A stretch of DNA of 64,000 bases. Source: Eubacteriaceae bacterium. Lineage in GTDB: Bacteria > Bacillota > Clostridia > Eubacteriales > Anaerofustaceae. Below the pieces are notes generated by a model that had not been told where the DNA came from, did not search any database, and saw only the letters and a program-made list of their open reading frames with translations. The DNA is taken from NCBI GenBank assembly GCA_009782875.1, contig WRIE01000001.1, forward strand, positions 62,001-126,000, written 5' to 3'. The translations under genes and the position numbers were made by a program. Below, one piece after another: positions 55,394-64,000 of this stretch (the stretch's first letter is position 1; each line of letters starts with the position of its first letter).

Positions 55394-56785
55394 TTGGAAA
55401 ACACAAACAAGCCCTGCGCAGTTGTATTGGCCGCAGGGGCTGGAACTAGGATGAAGTCGAAGCTGCCTAAAGTCTTGCATGAAGTCTGTAGTGTGCCTAT
55501 GGTTTGCCATGTTCTAATGAGCTTGGCAGAAGCGGGGATCGCGGATATTGCAGTAATTGTAGGGTATGGGAAAGAGCAAGTCATATCCACGATAAACCAG
55601 TTCGGATTTGACGAGGGGATTGTTTTTTATGAGCAACCCCAACTAAACGGGACGGGGGGGGCTGTCGCAAGCGCCAGGGAGTTTTTCGCAAATAGGCAAG
55701 GGGACGTTTTTGTATTATGCGCAGACGCGCCATTGGTGGACAGCGGCATCTTGGCAGGCTTAGCTGGAGAGAAGTCTTTATCTGGCGCTGATATGTGCGT
55801 GCTTTCGGCAGACTTTGAAGAGCCCGGCTCGTATGGAAGGATCATAAGAGACGAAAATGGCTCCGTTTTATCCATAATGGAAGCAGCCCATTTAAGCGCA
55901 GACGAGTCCTCAAGTTTAAAAGAGGTGAATTCTGGAGCTTATATCTTTGACGCCCAAAAGCTTGATAGCATCATTGGCCTTTTAGGTGAAAACAAGAAAC
56001 CAGGCGAGATCTACCTTACAGATGCGGTGGAGCTGTTCAACAAAAGCGGATACCGTGTATGCGCCCACAAGGCTAAAGACGCGAATTCTGTGGTGGCGGC
56101 TAATGACCGCATTGAGCTTGCCCGCTGTGAAGGGCTGATGGCTGCAAGGACAAATGCGAAATTGATGGCCGAAGGCGTGGGAATGCCCTCGCCTTCACAA
56201 GTAATGGTGTCCAGGCAAGCGCTTGTAGGCATGGACACAATCCTATACCCAAACACCCGGATTGAAGGAAAAACAACAATCGGCCAAAACAACGTAATAA
56301 TGGGCGGGCGCATATCTAATTCGACGATCGGGGACAATAACTATATTGAAGCCTCGGTCATTGAGGATTCAGCAATATCCTCAGATTGCCAGATCGGGCC
56401 TTATGCCCACCTAAGGCCTGGCGCCGACTTGGCTGATCATGTTAAAATCGGCAATTTCGTGGAGGTCAAGAACTCTAAGATCGGCATGGGGACAAAGGCG
56501 TCGCATCTCACTTACATAGGCGACAGCATTGTCGGCCAAAACGTCAATTTTGGATGCGGCTCCATAACAGCGAATTATGACGGGCTCAAAAAAAATACAA
56601 CAGTGATTGATGACGAAGCGTTTATCGGATGCAATGTGAATCTTATCGCCCCTGTCAAAATTGGGAAAGGGGCTTTGATTGGCGCAGGGTCCACCATCAC
56701 TAAGGATGTGCCTGATTGGGCGCTTGCTCTCGAGCGATCGCAGACATATGTCAAAGAAGGCTACAACAAAGGCAGGAAGGCGTAG
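55394..56785 (+). CDS. glmU: Bifunctional UDP-N-acetylglucosamine pyrophosphorylase / glucosamine-1-phosphate acetyltransferase
   Basis: Makes UDP-GlcNAc for wall synthesis. The N-terminal uridyltransferase has VVLAAGAGTRMKSKLPKVLHEV, EQPQLNGTGGAV and CADAPL. The C-terminal left-handed beta helix shows hexapeptide repeats and the acetyltransferase HLRPGADL, GNFVEVKNS and NYDGLKK. I place the start at TTG 55394 because GGAGGT (55378-55383) lies 10 nt before it, giving 463 residues starting MENTNKPCAVV. The upstream ATG at 55376 overlaps that ribosome site and has none of its own. Confidence 0.96.
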   Translation: MENTNKPCAVVLAAGAGTRMKSKLPKVLHEVCSVPMVCHVLMSLAEAGIADIAVIVGYGKEQVISTINQFGFDEGIVFYEQPQLNGTGGAVASAREFFANRQGDVFVLCADAPLVDSGILAGLAGEKSLSGADMCVLSADFEEPGSYGRIIRDENGSVLSIMEAAHLSADESSSLKEVNSGAYIFDAQKLDSIIGLLGENKKPGEIYLTDAVELFNKSGYRVCAHKAKDANSVVAANDRIELARCEGLMAARTNAKLMAEGVGMPSPSQVMVSRQALVGMDTILYPNTRIEGKTTIGQNNVIMGGRISNSTIGDNNYIEASVIEDSAISSDCQIGPYAHLRPGADLADHVKIGNFVEVKNSKIGMGTKASHLTYIGDSIVGQNVNFGCGSITANYDGLKKNTTVIDDEAFIGCNVNLIAPVKIGKGALIGAGSTITKDVPDWALALERSQTYVKEGYNKGRKA

Positions 56786-56875
56786 AGTCTCTCTGCCTTC
56801 CTTAAAGTGGTTTAAAAAACATTCAATTATGCAAATGACACGAAAAACAGCCTGGCTGGCAAGCGGAGAGGAAAA

Positions 56876-57835
56876 ATGAACTTAACATATTCTGAAGATG
56901 TAATACTACTAGCAGGCAACGCGAACCCAAAGCTAGCCCAAGATATTGCAAAATTTTTGGGCGTGAAGCTATGCGATGCGAAGATCAGCAAATTTTCCGA
57001 TGGTGAAATTTCCGTAAATATCCTCGAGTCGGTAAGGGAAAAAGACGTATTTGTGATACAGTATGCTGTTCCCCCTGCCAACGACAACTTGATGGAGCTA
57101 TTAATTCTCATTGATGCTTTGCGCAGAGCGTCAGCGGGCAGGATAAATGTGGTTTCCCCATATTACGGCTACGCCCGCCAAGACAGGAAAGACAAGTCCA
57201 GGGTGCCGATAACCGCGAAATTGGTCGCAAACTTGATCAGCATCGCTGGCGCAGACCGCCTGATAGCGGTAGACTTGCATTCTGACCAAATAATGGGATT
57301 TTTCGATATCCCGGTGGACAGGCTCCAAGCCCTGCCAATAATTGCGGAGTATATCAAGAGCCATGCTTTCGACTTGAGCAAGCTGGTGGTTGTCGCCCCG
57401 GATGCCGGCGGGGTCAAGAATGCCAGAGCGTTGGCAGAGCGGCTAGGATTGCCAATGGCGATCATCGACAAGCGCAGGCCGAAGGAGAATGTGAGCGAGG
57501 TCCAGTATGTTATCGGCGATGTGGCAGGCATGGATGTGGTCATGATAGACGACATCATCGACACAGCAGGCACCATAGTCAACGCAGCCTACGCGCTCAA
57601 AGACCTTGGGGTGGAAAAGGTTTTTGCGGCGTGCACCCACCCGGTGCTTTCCGGTCCTGCAATTGAGCGCATCAAAGACAGCCCCATCGAGCAGTTGTTC
57701 GTAACAGACACCATAGAGCTTCCCGAAGGAAAGAGAATAGACAAGATCGAAGTGATTTCACTTGCCGAGCTCTTGGCTTCTGCCATTGAGAGGATCCATA
57801 TAGGCGCTTCGGTCAGTGTCTTGTTTGAGGAATAA
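56876..57835 (+). CDS. prs: Ribose-phosphate pyrophosphokinase (PRPP synthase)
   Basis: Forms PRPP from ribose 5-phosphate and ATP, feeding the purine genes encoded in this window. The 319-residue protein includes [56 protein letters not shown] and the PRPP loop [21 protein letters not shown] precedes the ATG. It follows glmU by 90 nt, the usual glmU-prs pairing. Confidence 0.97.
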   Translation: MNLTYSEDVILLAGNANPKLAQDIAKFLGVKLCDAKISKFSDGEISVNILESVREKDVFVIQYAVPPANDNLMELLILIDALRRASAGRINVVSPYYGYARQDRKDKSRVPITAKLVANLISIAGADRLIAVDLHSDQIMGFFDIPVDRLQALPIIAEYIKSHAFDLSKLVVVAPDAGGVKNARALAERLGLPMAIIDKRRPKENVSEVQYVIGDVAGMDVVMIDDIIDTAGTIVNAAYALKDLGVEKVFAACTHPVLSGPAIERIKDSPIEQLFVTDTIELPEGKRIDKIEVISLAELLASAIERIHIGASVSVLFEE

Positions 57836-58190
57836 AAAATGCAGGCCTTTGTTGGCTGGCCAAGAATACGCGAATCCAACATGGCTTTTCAAAAATCCCG
57901 CACCACTGGCGCATATTGCACCGCCAACAGAAGTTTGTTGGCAAGAACAACCACAGCTTTTAACAAAGCGAATCTAAAAAAGCGTGTGGAAAGCTGGCAA
58001 CGCGCTATTCTTGGCGTATGGCTGCAAGCTATCCGGCAAAGCTGTAAGAGCGGTTTATTTTTGGCAGGAGAGCTAGAGGCTGCTTTGACCATTGGGATTT
58101 AAGCCGCAACAAACTGGACAAAGGCAACTATTTTGGAAATGCAATTATCAGATACTAATAATAAACCATTGGCTTTGAGGAAGGCTATAC
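57836..58190. other. Spacer before the transketolase genes
   Basis: About 355 bp with no supported gene. A plus frame of 87 codons at 57839-58102 has no ribosome site and is not recognisable. Confidence 0.35.
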
Positions 58191-58265
58191 AAGGAGGCGC
58201 GATTCCTCCCCCGGCTAGCAGGCAGCTTATGCCGCTGCTAGAGGAAGGGGTATCCTCGCGTAGGA
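58191..58265 (+). promoter_or_regulatory. Shine-Dalgarno/hairpin/AUG initiation element (transketolase)
   Basis: AAGGAGG (58191-58197) runs directly into a long hairpin: CGCGA (58198-58202) with TCGCG (58256-58260), TTCCT (58203-58207) with AGGAA (58242-58246), and CTAGCAG (58215-58221) with CTGCTAG (58235-58241). TAGGA then leads to ATG 58266. Looped out, the spacing is 5 nt (8 nt to the second ATG at 58269); linearly it is 68 nt. No other ribosome site of comparable strength is near the start. Confidence 0.6.
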
Positions 58266-59072
58266 ATGATGGATGATTTAAGACAAATTGCAAAACAAGC
58301 CCGAATTGATATTTTAAACCAAGTCTATTCCGCTGCAAGCGGGCATTTGGGAGGCGCATTCTCCTCTGTCGAGATTTTGGTCGCTTTGTACTTTTCTGTT
58401 ATGGACATACCCTCATTTGAGGAGGCCGACCGTGACCGGTTTGTTTTGAGCAAAGGCCATGCCTCTTCCCTCCTATATTCTGTCCTGTCACAAAAAGGGG
58501 CGTTCGACAGGGGAGAGTTAGCGAATTTCAGGCGCTTGGGCTCTATCCTCCAAGGCCACCCTGTATATGGCAAAGCCCCAGGCATCGAGATGTCCACTGG
58601 CTCTTTGGGCATGGGCGTCTCTGCAGCCACAGGCATCGCCTTGGCAGGAAAGATGGACAAAAAAAGCTATAGGGTGTACACGCTGCTTGGGGACGGGGAA
58701 ATGCAAGAAGGGCTAGTCTGGGAAGCGTTGATGGCTATTTCCCACTTTGGGCTGGCCAACATGACTGTGATAATCGATAACAACGGCCTTCAAATTGACG
58801 GTCCGATACAAGACGTGATGAACCCTTACCCCATAGACGAGAAACTGGAAGCTTTTGGATTCCATACCCAAACTGTCGACGGCCATGATTTTGGAGCGTT
58901 GATTGGCTCATTTGACGCAGCCAAGGTCCAAACTGGAAAACCATCTGCGATAATCGCAAAAACAGTAAAGGGCAAGGGTGTGTCTTTTATGGAGGGCAAC
59001 CCCGGTTGGCATGGCAAGGCGCCAAACGAAGAGGAATACGAGAAAGCCTTGCTGGAATTGGGGGGCAAGTAA
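58266..59072 (+). CDS. Transketolase, N-terminal subunit
   Basis: Thiamine-diphosphate half of a split transketolase, 268 residues. It carries HLGGAFSSVEILVALYF, the LSKGHASSLLYSVL segment, GSLGMGVSAATGIAL and the ThDP motif GDGEMQEGLVWEA ... NNGLQIDG. A second ATG at 58269 is an alternative start. The C-terminal subunit follows with no gap. The pair interconverts pentose and triose/hexose phosphates and supplies ribose 5-phosphate to the neighbouring prs product. Confidence 0.95.
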   Translation: MMDDLRQIAKQARIDILNQVYSAASGHLGGAFSSVEILVALYFSVMDIPSFEEADRDRFVLSKGHASSLLYSVLSQKGAFDRGELANFRRLGSILQGHPVYGKAPGIEMSTGSLGMGVSAATGIALAGKMDKKSYRVYTLLGDGEMQEGLVWEALMAISHFGLANMTVIIDNNGLQIDGPIQDVMNPYPIDEKLEAFGFHTQTVDGHDFGALIGSFDAAKVQTGKPSAIIAKTVKGKGVSFMEGNPGWHGKAPNEEEYEKALLELGGK

Positions 59073-60010
59073 ATGGCTACTGAAAGGGCAACAAGAGATA
59101 TTTTGGGCGCAACCTTGATAGAGCTGGGCAAAGCAGATGAAAACATAGTTGTTTTTGACGCCGACTTGTCTTCGTCGACAAAAATGGCTGAGTTTGCCGC
59201 AGTTTTTCCGGACAGGCACTTCAACGCCGGAATTGCTGAAATGAACATGGCGGGCATGGCTGCAGGCATGGCATCCATGGGCAAAACCGCTTTTATCTCA
59301 ACTTTCGCCATTTTCGGCACTGGCCGGGCTTATGAGGTAGTGAGGGATCTAGTGTGCTACCCAAACTTCAATGTGAAATTGGCTATGACCCATGCCGGCT
59401 TGACTGTGGGGGAAGACGGGGCGACCCACCAATCCGTCGAGGATATCGCCTTGATGGCAGCTTTGCCAAACATGAAAGTCTTCGTTCCGGCTGACGCTGA
59501 GGAGGCGAGGCAAATGGTCATGGCAGCAGCGAAAATTCAAGGTCCTGTGTATATCCGCCTTGGCAGGGACAAAACCGAAGATATATATACCCCAGAAACC
59601 TACACCTACTCAATGAAGCCCGATAAGCTGAAAGATGGCGCTGATGTAGCTATTTTCGCCTGCGGGATAATGGTTGCCCGCGCTTTGTCAGCTGCTAAAG
59701 ATCTGGAAGCTGAAGGGATAAGCGCCGCTGTGGTGAATTGTTCTACGCTCAAGCCTTTCGACGAGGGCTTTTTTGCCCGTATCGCAGGCTCGGTGAAAGG
59801 GATAGTGACCTGCGAGGAGCATTCCATATACGGAGGCCTCAACAGTGTTGTATCCCAAGCTGCAGGCAAGTTGTCGCCTTTGCCCATTGAAGCGGTTGCA
59901 ATCGGCGACACATTTGGAGAGAGCGGGAAACCCGCTGAGTTGTTGGAAAAATACGGCCTGACTGCCAGCGCGATAAAAGAAAAAGCAAGGAGCGTTTTGC
60001 TAAAGGCAAA

Positions 60011-60014
<4 letters not shown>
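59073..60014 (+). CDS. Transketolase, C-terminal subunit
   Basis: Second half of the split transketolase, 313 residues: the pyrimidine-binding domain (DADLSSSTKMAEF, GIAEMNMAGMAAGMA with the catalytic Glu, STFAIFGTGRAYE, THAGLTVGEDGATHQ) and the transketolase C domain (VNCSTLKPFDEGF, TCEEHSIYGGLNS). GGGGGG lies just before the ATG. It overlaps the next gene by 4 nt. Confidence 0.95.
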
Positions 60015-62349
<2,335 letters not shown>

Positions 62350-62353
62350 AACC

Positions 62354-62386
62354 AAGCTGGGCTTATCGAACAAAGCCCAGCTTTTC
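62354..62386 (+). terminator. Rho-independent terminator after pyrG
   Basis: AAGCTGGGCTT and AAGCCCAGCTT form a perfect 11-bp stem with an 8-nt loop, followed by TTTTCT, 4 bp after the pyrG stop. Confidence 0.9.
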
Positions 62387-63496
62387 TAGCCTAAGCATTT
62401 AGGCAAAACCTGCGTTGCTATGGCCAAATGGCGCTCAAGAAACAACAGCTGTTTGCAAAGCGAATAGCTGTTTTAATTGCAGGGCAGGGAGGCTTATTCC
62501 TGACTGCCCGCTTTTCCTTCGCTGGCTCTGCCATAAAAGGCAGCCTATCTTCCGATGCGGCAAAGAAGGGGCAAGCACAGTTGGAATCGTGGTGGCTGGC
62601 AAGTTTGGCTGCACAATTGCAGCAAACAAAAGCTAGGCGCTTTGGATGTTTAAGCAAAATTGGCAATGCGACCCTGCAATCCAGCTGTCAGGCGCAGGTG
62701 TTAAAAACGTGGATTTTCTCGCGGTATTGGCAAATATCGACAAGATAAGCATGATACGATTTCATTTGTAAAAAGCTTGTCGTCTGCCATCTAGCCACAA
62801 GAGCCAAGAATCTTTGCTGTTTTGACGGGCTACCATCTTGATAGCCGTTTTGCATACAAAGACGGGACATGTAAAATACTGTTAGAAAAAACTTTGGTTT
62901 TATGGCTTGTTTTGATTGCTTTGCTGGTATTGAGTCTGCAACAATCGAGCTTTCGCGCCTTTCTGGGCGGGCAGCAAGCCATTGGAAAGATTTAGAGCGA
63001 AAAGTGTGTGGAAACTTGGTATTTTCTCACCAGAAGCAATAAGTGATATTGAACGGCGATACGCTGCCTGATGGGCTGCAATTAAGAAGTTTTGCAATCC
63101 TGCTGATCCCGGTAACAGCCTATATGCCAGACATATCCGGAGGATGGGACGGAAACAACGGCTTTGGCCAGGATAGCTGTGCCAATACTTGCGGGCGTTG
63201 CGCATACAATAATATTTCCTTAATATCGATGCCCCCTTTGAGCCAATCTACGACTTGGCAACCGCCTTTTTCCAGTTGATGCTTCTTTGCATACTTCCGC
63301 TTTGAATAATGGCATGGCCCAGAGCCTGGGTTCTTCCACAAATAAATATTTGGAATTTCCATAACAACTACGGTTTCACCAGCAATTATAGGTTAGCGGG
63401 GCAACGGGGGCATTCCAGTATTTTTCAACATAGCCCAACCGCCAAAAAGAAATACAACATTTGAAATATGCGCAAGAAAGGATGTTTGTTCTTTAA
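62387..63496. other. Long gene-poor spacer
   Basis: About 1.1 kb between pyrG and an ABC exporter. Several open frames on both strands overlap one another without ribosome sites or recognisable sequence. GC content resembles coding DNA, which may mean decayed genes. No tRNA or known RNA seen. Confidence 0.4.
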
Positions 63497-64000
63497 ATGA
63501 AACAAATTTTACGAATAGCCAAAGAAGCAAAACGCTATGCAGGTTTGCTCGCTTTAGCAATGGCAAGCACTTTAATGCTGACGGCAATCAACTTGGCAGG
63601 ACCAAGGTTCATGAGCCAGATGACTGCTTTGGTTAGCAAAGGGGATAGCGAGGCTCTCTTGGCGACAAGGCGTATTGCCATTATACTTTTTTTTCTGTAT
63701 ATGTTTAAAATCCTCTTTAGGTTCCTTTCTAACTATATGGCGCATACAGCGGCATGGAAACTTGTCGAGGAGCTTCGCCAGCAAGTATATGACCATATCC
63801 AGTCATTTTCACTCGAGTATTACAGGGAACACCAAACTGGGGATTTAATGAGCAGGGTGGTCAATGACACAGGGACTTTCGAGCTGCTGTTCGCCCACAT
63901 CATACCTGACATTGTGACCCACTCCGTGACAGTCGTCGGGGTTTGCTCCTTGCTTTTATCTATCAACGTGAGTCTTGCGTTGATTACGATTGTGCCCATC
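63497..64000 (+). CDS. ABC exporter half-transporter, N-terminal part (runs off right edge)
   Basis: From ATG 63497 the frame stays open for 168 codons to the window end, beginning MKQILRIAKEAKRYAGLLAL. It contains membrane helices, LVEELRQQVYDHIQSFSLEY, and YREHQTGDLMSRVVNDTGTF, the hallmark of the type I (MsbA-like) exporter membrane domain. The ATP-binding domain would lie outside. AAAGGATG ends about 14 nt before the ATG, with AAGAA and TTCTT flanking it as a possible small hairpin. Possible products are lipid, drug or peptide exporters. Confidence 0.9.
   Translation, partial: MKQILRIAKEAKRYAGLLALAMASTLMLTAINLAGPRFMSQMTALVSKGDSEALLATRRIAIILFFLYMFKILFRFLSNYMAHTAAWKLVEELRQQVYDHIQSFSLEYYREHQTGDLMSRVVNDTGTFELLFAHIIPDIVTHSVTVVGVCSLLLSINVSLALITIVPI

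Overview
The window looks like chromosomal DNA of an anaerobic member of the Clostridia (Bacillota). The grounds are an hrcA-grpE-dnaK-dnaJ operon behind a perfect CIRCE operator, strong AGGAGG-type ribosome sites, frequent TTG and GTG starts, rpsF-ssb-rpsR and lepA-hemW gene pairs, two corrinoid carrier proteins of the one-carbon (methyltransferase) type, and a Clostridia-style conjugation module (VirD4, Maff2, VirB6-like, PrgI, VirB4, CHAP). Coding regions are separated by unusually many 300-1100 bp spacers that hold no gene I can support.

Layout. 1-2000: the 5' end of a gene leaving the left edge, then debris (a frameshifted MGT-type glycosyltransferase abutting a DUF4177-like fragment). 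1997-4569 (minus): a nitrate/sulfonate/taurine-type ABC importer whose permease is split by a -1 frameshift. 5144-12704 (plus): a compact type IV secretion module without relaxase or integrase. 12884-14939 (minus): a ribbon-helix-helix-like protein and an AAA-ATPase/PD-(D/E)XK protein. 15922-23159 (plus): a divergent Hsp70 homologue and the class I heat-shock operon. 23581-28843 (plus): a heterodimeric ABC exporter and its likely TetR regulator. 29263-34453: a PspC-domain membrane protein, a flavodoxin-like iron-sulfur flavoprotein, a zinc-ribbon/CcbP-like protein, and two paralogous corrinoid proteins, each behind the same two-palindrome promoter. 35028-47014 (plus): purL-purE-purM-purN-purH-purD followed by lepA-hemW. 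47425-54641 (minus): a DUF4097-like protein, rpsF-ssb-rpsR, and a 1533-residue membrane-anchored coiled-coil protein. 55394-62349 (plus): glmU-prs and split transketolase-TVP38-pyrG. 63497 to the right edge: the start of an ABC exporter.

The most unusual signal is not a gene. At four unlinked genes (flavoprotein 30196, purD 42824, coiled-coil protein 54641, transketolase 58266) a strong Shine-Dalgarno sequence lies 48-75 nt from the start codon. The gap is filled by a GC-rich hairpin whose left arm starts with GGCGC (or GCGCG). Removing the hairpin leaves 5-9 nt between Shine-Dalgarno and AUG. Three copies also share their last bases up to the start codon (consensus about CGCCAWGRTTTAATG). 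This looks like a dispersed translation-initiation element family.

The remaining logic is conventional: purine synthesis, PRPP, CTP and UDP-GlcNAc supply, translation factors and chaperones, mixed with accessory functions (conjugation, drug-type export, corrinoid carriers). Nothing outside the window is visible, so missing partners (relaxase, purC/purF/purB, corrinoid methyltransferases) may lie elsewhere.
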